From positions 3,720,001-3,784,000 of the forward strand of contig NZ_CP109496.1 of NCBI RefSeq assembly GCF_036231355.1: a DNA stretch of 64,000 nucleotides, in the 5' to 3' direction. Made by a program: the position numbers and the translations under genes. Shown here in pieces: positions 17,013 through 24,244 of this stretch (the stretch's first letter is position 1; each line of letters begins with the position of its first letter). The stretch is from Streptomyces sp. NBC_01431 (lineage in GTDB: Bacteria > Actinomycetota > Actinomycetes > Streptomycetales > Streptomycetaceae). The notes beneath the pieces are model-generated. The model was given only the letters and a program-made list of their open reading frames with translations, searched no databases and had not been told where the DNA came from.

Positions 17013-17288
17013 TCAGCCTCCGGCGACGGCCGGAATGATCGAGACTCCGGCGCCCTCGGGCGTCGCCGTCTCCAGGCCCTGCTCGAAGCGCACGTCGTCG
17101 TCGTTGACGTACACGTTGACGAAGCGGCGCAGCTTGCCCTGGTCGTCCAGGACGCGGGCGGCGATGCCGGTGTGGTTCTTCTCCAGGTCTGCGATGACCT
17201 CGGCGAGGGTGGCGCCCTCGGCGGCGACCTCGGCCTGACCGCCGGTGTAGGTGCGCAGGATCGTGGGGATGCGGACGTTCACGCTCAT
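17013..17288 (-). CDS. metO: Sulfur-carrier protein MetO (MoaD/ThiS-like)
   Basis: 91 residues with the beta-grasp fold pattern of MoaD/ThiS and the essential C-terminal Gly-Gly (PAVAGG). Such proteins carry sulfur as a C-terminal thiocarboxylate after adenylation by a MoeB/ThiF-type enzyme, which is not in this window. It begins 31 bp after the metM stop and is clearly in the same operon. In Streptomyces the MetM/MetO pair is known to make homocysteine from O-phosphohomoserine, with MetO as sulfur donor; the order and gene types here match. A role in molybdopterin synthesis is less likely from context. Confidence 0.85.
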   Translation of the reverse strand: MSVNVRIPTILRTYTGGQAEVAAEGATLAEVIADLEKNHTGIAARVLDDQGKLRRFVNVYVNDDDVRFEQGLETATPEGAGVSIIPAVAGG

Positions 17289-17319
17289 GGTTCGGTGCTC
17301 CTAGTCGTTCAGCAGTGGC

Positions 17320-18606
17320 TCAGTGGGCGAGGCCCGCGTCGCGGAACGCGTCCAGGCTCGGGCGGATCGTCGCCGTCGGGCCGGTGGTCGGGGCCACGGC
17401 GTCGAGGGTCTTGAGGCCGTCGCCCGTGTTGAGAACGACCGTGGTGAGCGAAGGGTCGATGAGTCCGGCCTCGATGAGCTTCTTGGTGACGCCCACCGTC
17501 ACGCCGCCCGCCGTCTCCGCGAAGATGCCCTCGGTGCGGGCGAGCAGCTTGATGGCGTCGACGATCTGCTCGTCGTTGACGTCCTCCACCGCGCCGCCGG
17601 TGCGCCGGGCGATGTCCAGGACGTACGGGCCGTCCGCCGGGTTGCCGATCGCCAGCGACTTGGCGATGGTGTCCGGCTTCTGCGGGCGAACCACGTCGTG
17701 CCCGGCCTTGAAGGCGGTGGACACCGGGGAGCAGCCCTCGGCCTGCGCGCCGAAGATCTTGTACGGCTTGTCCTCGACCAGGCCCAGCTTGATGAGCTCC
17801 TGAAGTCCCTTGTCGATCTTGGTGAGTTGCGAGCCCGAGGCGATCGGGATGACCAGCTGGTCCGGCAGCCGCCAGCCGAGCTGCTCGCAGATCTCGTACG
17901 CCAGCGTCTTGGAACCCTCGCCGTAGTACGGGCGCAGGTTGACGTTGACGAAGCCCCAGCCCTCGCCCAGCGGGTCGCCGATGAGCTCGGAGCAGAAGCG
18001 GTTCACGTCGTCGTAGTTGCCCTCGATGCCGACGAGCTCGCCGCCGTACACCGCGGCCATGACGACCTTGCCCTGCTCCAGGTCGTGCGGGATGAACACG
18101 CAGGAGCGGAATCCGGCCCGCGCGGCGGCGGCGCCGACCGCGCCCGCGAGGTTTCCGGTGGAGGAGCAGGAGAGCGTGGTGAAGCCGAAGGCGCGGGCGG
18201 CCTCCAGGGCCTGCGCCACGACGCGGTCCTTGAAGGAGTGCGTCGGGTTTCCGGAGTCGTCCTTCACGAAGAGCTTGCCGGGCTCGACGCCCAGCTCGCG
18301 CGCCAGGTTCTCGGCCCTGACGAGCTTGGTGAAGCCCGGGTTCAGGTTCGGCTTGTCGGCGACGTCGGCGGGGACGGGCAGCAGCGGCGCGTAGCGCCAG
18401 ATGTTCTCGGGGCCGGCCTCGATCTGCTTGCGCAGCGCCTCGGGGTCGCCGAGCGGCAGGTCATAAGCCACTTCGAGCGGTCCGAAACACAGTTCGCACG
18501 CGAAGATCGGGCCGAGTTCGAAGCGCTGTCCGCACTCGCGGCAGGAAAGCCCGGACGCCGGACCGAGATCGACAGCAGTGCGGGATTCAACAGTCTGTGC
18601 AGACAT
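17320..18606 (-). CDS. metM: MetM homocysteine synthase (threonine synthase-like)
   Basis: 428 residues of the fold-type II PLP family, threonine synthase-like. An N-terminal zinc-ribbon-like segment (C-x2-C...C-x2-C, residues about 17-42) precedes the catalytic domain. SFKDR carries the PLP Lys126, and the SSTGNLAGAVGAAAARAG phosphate loop is intact. Automatic annotation would say threonine synthase (thrC). Two context facts favour MetM: a MoaD-like carrier follows directly, and a SAM-I riboswitch precedes. MetM takes O-phosphohomoserine from the threonine branch and sulfur from thiocarboxylated MetO. ATG at 18606 has AAAGGG about ten bases upstream. Confidence 0.82.
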   Translation of the reverse strand: MSAQTVESRTAVDLGPASGLSCRECGQRFELGPIFACELCFGPLEVAYDLPLGDPEALRKQIEAGPENIWRYAPLLPVPADVADKPNLNPGFTKLVRAENLARELGVEPGKLFVKDDSGNPTHSFKDRVVAQALEAARAFGFTTLSCSSTGNLAGAVGAAAARAGFRSCVFIPHDLEQGKVVMAAVYGGELVGIEGNYDDVNRFCSELIGDPLGEGWGFVNVNLRPYYGEGSKTLAYEICEQLGWRLPDQLVIPIASGSQLTKIDKGLQELIKLGLVEDKPYKIFGAQAEGCSPVSTAFKAGHDVVRPQKPDTIAKSLAIGNPADGPYVLDIARRTGGAVEDVNDEQIVDAIKLLARTEGIFAETAGGVTVGVTKKLIEAGLIDPSLTTVVLNTGDGLKTLDAVAPTTGPTATIRPSLDAFRDAGLAH

Positions 18607-18647
18607 GGAGGGAGGCCCTTTCTCCTCATCTTCCTCAGGGCGAACTT

Positions 18648-18767
18648 CGCCATGAGACGGATTTGGCACCTTCCCTAGCCGGGGACCTGCGCCGTGACTG
18701 GCGAGAACCGACTGGAGGGTTGCCGGGGCTTCAACGGGCCGTTTCCCTCTGCCCCTCTGGATGAGCG
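18648..18767 (-). promoter_or_regulatory. SAM-I (S-box) riboswitch
   Basis: Read on the minus strand, the conserved S-box segments appear in order: AUCCAGAG, then GAGGGAAACGGCCC, UUGAAGCCCCGGCAACC, and GGUGCCAAAUCC. P1 can form between CGCUCAU and AUGGCG (one bulge). Just downstream, GGCG-AAGTT-CGCC can form a hairpin that uses the 3' strand of P1, so the two are mutually exclusive, and the Shine-Dalgarno region follows. Binding of SAM should reduce metM expression. The start codon is about 42 bases beyond the aptamer. Confidence 0.9.
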
Positions 18768-18875
18768 GTATTCGATTGTCAGCGTGGTGACGACCCCGAC
18801 ATGCGACGGTCATCCGCGTTGCTCAAGACTGTAACCGAAGCCCCGGACGGTTGAGACAGCCGTCCGAACCGCGAG

Positions 18876-19850
18876 ATGGATCACACAAGGAGGCCGGAAA
18901 CCGTGCTGGAAGAGGTGGAGCGCTGGCTGAGCAGGCGTTCCTGGTCGGCGGCCGAGCGTCCGCTGGACCGGATCATGGCCGCGAAGCACAAGGGCGGAGC
19001 CACCGTCAGCGTCGTCCTGCCCGCTCTCGACGAGGAGGCCACGGTCGGCGCCATCGTCACCGCGATCCGGGACGCGCTCATGACGTCCGCGACTCCGCTG
19101 GTGGACGAACTGGTCGTCATCGACTCCGGTTCCACCGACCGCACCGCCGAGGTCGCGGCGGCGGCCGGCGCGCGGGTGGTCCACCGGGACGCGATCCTGC
19201 CGCGCATCCCCGCGCTGCCGGGCAAGGGCGAGGTGCTGTGGCGCTCGCTGCTCGTGACCAGCGGCGACATCGTGTGCTTCATCGACGCCGACCTGAAGGA
19301 CTTCGACCCGGCGTTCGTGTCCGGGATCGTCGGGCCGCTGCTCACCGACCCGGACGTGGACTTCGTCAAGGCGATGTACGACCGCCCGCTCGGAGAGGCG
19401 GCGGGCCAGGGCGGCCGGGTCACCGAGCTCGTGGCGCGACCGCTGCTCAACCTGCACTGGCCCCAACTGGCCGGATTCGTCCAGCCGTTGGGCGGCGAGT
19501 ACGCGGCCCGGCGCTCGCTCCTTGAGCGGCTGCCGTTCCCCGTCGGGTACGGGGTGGAGATCGCCCTGCTGATCGACGCGCTGCACACGGTGGGCCTCGA
19601 CGGGCTGGCCCAGGTCGACGTGGGCGTACGCAAGCACCGTCACCAGGACGGACAGGCGCTGGGGCGGATGGCCGCCGCGATCTACCGCACCGCCCAGCTG
19701 CGGCTGTCCCGGGGCCACCTCGTACGCCCCGAGCTGACCCAGTTCGAGCGCGGCGAGCGCGGCTTCGTACCGCGGACGTACGCCGTGGACACCGAGGAGC
19801 GGCCGCCGATGCGGGACATCGAGGAGTACCCGGTCCATCGCGCCGCGTAG
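18876..19850 (+). CDS. gpgS: Glucosyl-3-phosphoglycerate synthase
   Basis: 324 residues, the same length as mycobacterial GpgS. It is a GT-A glycosyltransferase that joins glucose from NDP-glucose to 3-phosphoglycerate, the first step to glucosylglycerate and, in mycobacteria, methylglucose lipopolysaccharides. Visible are VVLPALDEEATVG (nucleotide-binding start), SGSTDRT, the DxD metal site at Asp137-Ala-Asp139 (FIDADLKDF), and the VQPLGGEYAARR and GYGVEIALLIDA motifs. ATG at 18876 lies in the divergent region opposite metM; an ACAAGGAGG follows the ATG region, so a slightly later start is possible. Confidence 0.92.
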   Translation: MDHTRRPETVLEEVERWLSRRSWSAAERPLDRIMAAKHKGGATVSVVLPALDEEATVGAIVTAIRDALMTSATPLVDELVVIDSGSTDRTAEVAAAAGARVVHRDAILPRIPALPGKGEVLWRSLLVTSGDIVCFIDADLKDFDPAFVSGIVGPLLTDPDVDFVKAMYDRPLGEAAGQGGRVTELVARPLLNLHWPQLAGFVQPLGGEYAARRSLLERLPFPVGYGVEIALLIDALHTVGLDGLAQVDVGVRKHRHQDGQALGRMAAAIYRTAQLRLSRGHLVRPELTQFERGERGFVPRTYAVDTEERPPMRDIEEYPVHRAA

Positions 19851-19934
19851 CGCCCCGGCAGGACGGCCGGATCCCGCCCCTCGGGCGGGGCGTACGCGTG
19901 TTTGGCGGATTGCGGGGCGGGCTAGGTTCCGCTC

Positions 19935-21398
19935 ATGGTCTCCGAGCACGCCACCCCCAAGGTCCAGGTACTCCTCGCGTCCAACCGCGGCCCCGTTTCG
20001 TACGCCCTGAAGGAGGACGGCTCGCTGGAGTCCAGGCGCGGCGGGGGCGGGCTGGTCTCCGGGCTCAGCGCGATCGGCGACGAGGTGGAGTCGCTGTGGG
20101 TCTGCGCGGCGCTCGGCGACGGCGACCGCGAGGCGGTGCGGCGCGGCATCGGTGAACAGGGTGTCCGCATGCTGGACATCGATCCGGAGGTCTTCGCCCA
20201 GGCGTACAACGGCATCGCGAACTCGGTGCTGTGGTTCGTCCACCACATGCTCTACCAGACGCCGCTGGAGCCGTCCTTCGACGCGGAGTTCCGGCGGCAG
20301 TGGGCTTCGTACGAGACGTGCAACCGGGCGTTCGCCGAGGCGCTGGCGGCGGCGGCCGGGGACGGGGCGCGGGTCCTGGTGCAGGACTACCACCTGGCCC
20401 TGGTGCCGGGGATGCTCCGCGAGCTCCGTCCCGACCTGCGGATCGGGCACTTCTCGCACACGCCGTGGGCGCCGGTGGACTACTTCCGGATGCTGCCGGA
20501 CGACATCGCGGCGCGGCTGGTGCGGGGGATGCTCGGCGCGGACCGGCTGGGGTTCCTCACCCGGCGGTGGGCGTCGGCGTTCATGGACTCGGCGACGGCG
20601 ACGCTGCCGGACGAGACGGAGGCGTTCGTGCCGTCCGGCGAGGGGCGGCGCTGGTTGCGGCACCGCGTGCCCGGCCGGGCGCCGCACGAGACGGACATCG
20701 CGGTGCACCCGCTGGGCGCGGACGGCGACTTCCTGCGGCGGCGCTCGCGCGAGGCGGACGTGGAGGAGCGCATCATCGCGCTGCGCGAGCAGATCGGTGC
20801 GGGCCGTCGGACGATCGTGCGGGTCGACCGCACCGAGCTGTCCAAGAACATCGTGCGGGGCCTGCATGCCTACCGGCACCTGCTGGACACGCGTCCCGAG
20901 TGGCGGGAGCGGGTCGTGCACGTCGCCTTCGCGTATCCCTCGCGGCAGGACCTCGCGGTGTACCGGGACTACACCGCGGAGGTCGCCCGGGTCGCCGAGG
21001 ACATCAACTCGGCGTATGGCACGGCAAGTTGGACCCCGGTCCTGCTGCACGTCCAGGACGACTTCGCCCGCTCGCTGGCGGCGTACCGGCTCGCGGACGT
21101 GGCCCTGGTGAACCCCATCCGGGACGGCATGAACCTCGTCGCGAAGGAGGTGCCGGTGGTGTCGGACGCGGGGTGCGTGCTCGTGCTGTCGCGGGAGGCG
21201 GGCGCGGTGGCGGAGCTCGGGGACGACGCGCTGGTGGTGAACCCGTACGACGTGGTGGGCACGGCCGACGCGCTGCACGCGGCGTTGTGCATGGGGGAAG
21301 GGGAGCGGGCCGAGCGGACGAAGCGGCTGGCCGCGGCCGGGACGGGCGTGCCGCCCCGGCGCTGGTTCCTGGACCAGTTGGAGGGGCTGGGGAGCTGA
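19935..21398 (+). CDS. otsA: Trehalose-6-phosphate synthase
   Basis: 487 residues, GT20 family. It joins UDP/GDP-glucose to glucose-6-phosphate. Conserved parts include SNRGPVSY near the start, GGGGLVSGL, VQDYHLALVPGMLR, the HTPWAP acceptor loop, VDRTELSKNI and NPIRDGMNLVAKE. It follows gpgS by 84 bp. No strong Shine-Dalgarno precedes the ATG; a TAGGTT just upstream suggests a leaderless or weakly translated transcript. Confidence 0.93.
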   Translation: MVSEHATPKVQVLLASNRGPVSYALKEDGSLESRRGGGGLVSGLSAIGDEVESLWVCAALGDGDREAVRRGIGEQGVRMLDIDPEVFAQAYNGIANSVLWFVHHMLYQTPLEPSFDAEFRRQWASYETCNRAFAEALAAAAGDGARVLVQDYHLALVPGMLRELRPDLRIGHFSHTPWAPVDYFRMLPDDIAARLVRGMLGADRLGFLTRRWASAFMDSATATLPDETEAFVPSGEGRRWLRHRVPGRAPHETDIAVHPLGADGDFLRRRSREADVEERIIALREQIGAGRRTIVRVDRTELSKNIVRGLHAYRHLLDTRPEWRERVVHVAFAYPSRQDLAVYRDYTAEVARVAEDINSAYGTASWTPVLLHVQDDFARSLAAYRLADVALVNPIRDGMNLVAKEVPVVSDAGCVLVLSREAGAVAELGDDALVVNPYDVVGTADALHAALCMGEGERAERTKRLAAAGTGVPPRRWFLDQLEGLGS

Positions 21399-21502
21399 GG
21401 GGCCGAAGGGCTGCGGGCCCGCCCTTTTGCCCCGCGCGTTGCCCGGGGTGGCAAGGCCCGGCCCGCTTGGCGTCGCCCCTCCAACAGGGAACTCCTGAAC
21501 GG

Positions 21503-22342
21503 CTACATCTGACCGGCCAGCGTTCGCAGGAACGTCGTCACCGATGCCGGGCCGTTCAGCAGCAGGTCGGCCCGCTCCGACAGTTCGGGTATCACCGTAT
21601 CCGCGGCCACCAGCAGGCCCGGCATTCCGTCCGAGCGGAGCTTTTCGACGGCGGCGAAGGCGGGAAGGTCGCCCAGGTCGTCACCCGCGTACAGGACCGA
21701 CTCGGCGCCGACCTCTCGTACGTACGCGGCGAGCGCCACCCCCTTGTCCATGCCGGGGGGCCGCAACTCCAGTACCAGGCGGCCCGGTTCGAGGACCAGG
21801 CCGTGGTGGCTCGCAAGCTCGGCCATGGGTGCGCGCAGCGCCTCGTAGGCGGCCTCGGGGTCCTGGGCCCGGCGGGTGTGGACCGCCACGGCCTGGCCCT
21901 TCTCCTCCACCCAGGTGCCGCGCCAGGCGCCGTGGGACTCAAGGACTCCGGGGAGTTCGGCGCGGGCGGCGGTTACGCCGGGGTGCGGGGCGGGGGTGTG
22001 GACGGTGCCGGTGACCGCGTCCCAGCGTTCGGCACCGTAGTGGCCCAGGACGACGAGGTGTTCCAGGCCCGGTACGCCCGCGAAGCCGCCGTAGCGGACC
22101 GCGACCCCGGCCGGCCGGCCGGTGACCACGGCGACGGATGCCACGTGCGGGGCCAGCGCGACGAGCGCCGGCACGGCGTCCGGGTGGGCTCGGGCCTGTT
22201 CGGGGTCGGCGACGATCTCGGCGAGGGTGCCGTCGAAGTCGAGCGCGACGACGGCCCGTTCCGGCCTCGCGACGATCGCGGCGAGCCCGTCGCGGCCGAG
22301 CTGGGTGGCGGGGGTCGGCAAGGGGTGCGGTTGGCTGCCCAT
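21503..22342 (-). CDS. otsB: Trehalose-6-phosphate phosphatase
   Basis: 279 residues of the HAD superfamily. Motif I is ALDFDGTLAEIV, motif II VVTGRP, and motif IV YAGDDLGD; MDKGVAL matches the conserved lysine segment. It converts trehalose-6-phosphate to trehalose. It converges on otsA with about 100 bp between stops. The ATG at 22342 follows TAGGGT by eight bases with no Shine-Dalgarno, suggesting a leaderless transcript; a longer in-frame GTG/ATG start (to 22375) is less likely. Confidence 0.92.
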   Translation of the reverse strand: MGSQPHPLPTPATQLGRDGLAAIVARPERAVVALDFDGTLAEIVADPEQARAHPDAVPALVALAPHVASVAVVTGRPAGVAVRYGGFAGVPGLEHLVVLGHYGAERWDAVTGTVHTPAPHPGVTAARAELPGVLESHGAWRGTWVEEKGQAVAVHTRRAQDPEAAYEALRAPMAELASHHGLVLEPGRLVLELRPPGMDKGVALAAYVREVGAESVLYAGDDLGDLPAFAAVEKLRSDGMPGLLVAADTVIPELSERADLLLNGPASVTTFLRTLAGQM

Positions 22343-22390
22343 GCGCTCGACCCTATCGGGGCCGGGCCGGGACACATATGGCGCAATGCC

Positions 22391-22618
22391 TCAGCGGCGG
22401 GCCCGCTGCTCGTCGCGGACCCGGCGGAGGCGGTTGACGGTGACCGGGTCGTGGGCGAGCGCCCGGGTGTCGTCGAGGAGGGCGTTGAGCAGCTGGTAGT
22501 AGCGCGTGGGCGAGATGCCGAGCTCCTCGCGGATGGCGCGTTCCTTGGCGCCGGGGGCGGGCCAGGACCGCCCCTCCATGCGGAGCACGGCCTGCGCCCG
22601 GTCGTCTAGCTCACTCAT
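22391..22618 (-). CDS. DUF3263 small HTH protein
   Basis: 75 residues. A helical protein with a sigma-region-4-like helix-turn-helix (ERAIREELGISPTRYYQLLN), matching the DUF3263 family of actinobacteria. It may bind DNA; no function is established. It lies just upstream of otsB on the same strand (about 50 bp) and could be cotranscribed. Confidence 0.82.
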   Translation of the reverse strand: MSELDDRAQAVLRMEGRSWPAPGAKERAIREELGISPTRYYQLLNALLDDTRALAHDPVTVNRLRRVRDEQRARR

Positions 22619-22743
22619 ACGGCCCACCGTAGCCGGGGGCCACGCCCCCGGCCCCCACGCTCACTCGTCCACACACCGCATGCGGCCGCTCGCGCGGTTC
22701 CCCGCGCCCCTGGCGGGGCCGTGGTGGGCGAGGTGGACCAGGG

Positions 22744-24009
22744 TTATTCGGCGTTCTCCGCGTCCACCGCGACCTTCGCGATGTCCTGGAGGACCACCTT
22801 CGGCGAACCGCCGGGCGCCACCGCGCCGCCGATCTTCTTCTTCACCGTCTCGCTCACCTTCGGCCACGACGTCTTGCCCACCGGCGGCAGTTCCGACGTC
22901 GCGAGCGCGGCCAGGAACGGCTTGAGCTCCTTGTGCTTGGCGTCCGACGCCATCGTCGCCGACGCCGACACCGTGGACGGCAGCAGGTCGTACTGGTCCG
23001 CGAACTGGAGCACGTTCTGGTCGGAGAACGTGAAGTCCAGGAACTTCCCGATCTGCGCCCGGTGCCCGCTCTGCTTGAAGCCCATGATCCAGTCGGCGAC
23101 GCCCATCGCCGCCTTGGCAGGACCGTTCTGGCCGGGCAGCGGCACCATGCCGAACTTGATGCCCTTCTTCTTCGCCTGCTCCATCAGCGAGGGGTGGCCG
23201 TTGAGCATGCCCACCTCGCCCTTGGCGAAGCCGTCGAACGCGGCCTGCCGGTTGAGCTTGGCGGGCGCGACGGGACCGGTCAGTCCCGGCTCGACCAGGT
23301 TGCTCTTCAGCCAGTCGAAGGTCTGGATGTTCTCGGGCGAGTCGATGTCGTACCTGTCGACCGAGTTCGTGTAGCCGCCGTTGCCGCTGAGCATCCACAT
23401 CATGCTCTCGGCCTGCGCCTCCTCGCTGCCGAGCGGCAGCGCGAAGGGGGTCTTCACACCCTTGGCCTTGAGCGCCTTGGCGTCCGAGGCGATGTCGGCC
23501 CAGGTCTGCGGCGCCTTGATGTGCGCCTGCTCGAACAGCGTCTGGTTGTAGAAGAGCAGACGCGTGGAAGCCACGAACGGCATGCCGTAGGAGACGCGCT
23601 TGACCTGCCCCGCGTCCGCGAGCGAGGACAGGAAGTTGGCTTGTACGGGGATGGAGAGCAGCTGGTCGACGCTGTAGAGCTTGCCGGTCGCCGCATAGTC
23701 CGAGTACGCGCCGATCTGCGCGATGTCGGGGGCGTGGCCCGCCTTCACCATCTCGGCGACCTTGGCGTCCACCACGTCCCAGGAGAAGATCTGGACATCT
23801 ATCTTGATGCCGGGATTCTTCTTCTCGAAGTCCGTGACGACGTTGTTCCAGTACGTCTTCGTACTGCCACCGCCGGAAATGTCGTAGTCCGCGGCCACCA
23901 GCTTGAGGGTGACGTCGCCGGATCCGCTCTGCCCGCCGCATCCCGAGAGCACTGCCGTCATACCGAATGCGGCCACTGCCGCGATCAAGCCCAAGAAGCG
24001 CCGCTGCAC
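22744..24009 (-). CDS. Sugar ABC transporter substrate-binding lipoprotein
   Basis: 421 residues, family 1 (CUT1) solute-binding protein. The lipobox LSGC places the lipidated Cys at residue 24. The mature protein has the usual SBP_bac_1 pattern (LFYNQTLFEQAHIKAPQTW, ALPLGSEEAQ, MGVADWIMGF). No permease genes are next to it. Divergence from nagK and a DasR-like site in the shared promoter region suggest an amino sugar or chitin-derived ligand, and the ATPase could be MsiK, encoded at 57885-59021. Ligand identity is inference. Confidence 0.9.
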   Translation of the reverse strand: MQRRFLGLIAAVAAFGMTAVLSGCGGQSGSGDVTLKLVAADYDISGGGSTKTYWNNVVTDFEKKNPGIKIDVQIFSWDVVDAKVAEMVKAGHAPDIAQIGAYSDYAATGKLYSVDQLLSIPVQANFLSSLADAGQVKRVSYGMPFVASTRLLFYNQTLFEQAHIKAPQTWADIASDAKALKAKGVKTPFALPLGSEEAQAESMMWMLSGNGGYTNSVDRYDIDSPENIQTFDWLKSNLVEPGLTGPVAPAKLNRQAAFDGFAKGEVGMLNGHPSLMEQAKKKGIKFGMVPLPGQNGPAKAAMGVADWIMGFKQSGHRAQIGKFLDFTFSDQNVLQFADQYDLLPSTVSASATMASDAKHKELKPFLAALATSELPPVGKTSWPKVSETVKKKIGGAVAPGGSPKVVLQDIAKVAVDAENAE

Positions 24010-24102
24010 GCGCTATCCCACCCTCGTTGTGATCCTGGCGGATCCAGTCGGTCCCCCGTGACGTCCTGATTGTGAGCTGCGATTTTCCCTCATACGGGGG
24101 CA

Positions 24103-24118
24103 TGAGGTCTACACCAGT
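24103..24118. promoter_or_regulatory. DasR-like (dre) site facing the binding-protein gene
   Basis: TGAGGTCTACACCAGT matches the dre consensus AGTGGTCTAGACCACT at about 12-13 of 16 positions. It is about 95 bp before the start of the solute-binding protein gene. DasR is the GlcNAc-responsive GntR repressor of Streptomyces. Confidence 0.65.
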
Positions 24119-24171
24119 CGCATATCGCTTCCGCAACGCCCGGGGCAAGAGTACATTGGAGAACTTTGGGC

Positions 24172-24189
24172 GTAGAAAGCGCTTTCTAC
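24172..24189. promoter_or_regulatory. Perfect 18-bp palindrome, LacI-type operator shape
   Basis: GTAGAAAGCGCTTTCTAC is a perfect inverted repeat with the central CG step typical of LacI-family operators. It lies between the two dre-like sites in the divergent promoter region. No LacI gene is in this window, so the regulator would act in trans. Confidence 0.65.
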
Positions 24190-24200
24190 TTCATCCGGCG

Positions 24201-24216
24201 AGTGGACTAGACCTTT
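24201..24216. promoter_or_regulatory. DasR-like (dre) site before nagK
   Basis: AGTGGACTAGACCTTT matches 12-13 of 16 positions of the dre consensus, including the CTAGACC core. It ends 28 bp before the nagK start. In S. coelicolor nagKA is a known DasR target, which agrees. Confidence 0.78.
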
Positions 24217-24244
24217 AGTGGGTTTTGGCGCGAGACTGTTCCCC

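Noticed and set aside
17320..18606. Annotation as ordinary threonine synthase (thrC)
   Set aside because: The sulfur carrier downstream and the SAM riboswitch upstream fit MetM better; thrC normally sits with hom and thrB.
18342..18653. Small ORF (MAKFALRKMRRKG...) in the metM leader as a leader peptide
   Set aside because: It begins inside the riboswitch P1 strand and has no Shine-Dalgarno; the aptamer explains the conservation better.
18810..21278. Very long minus-strand open frame opposite gpgS and otsA
   Set aside because: Composition is Arg/His/Val-rich with no domain; it is a mirror of the GC-biased codons of the real plus-strand genes.
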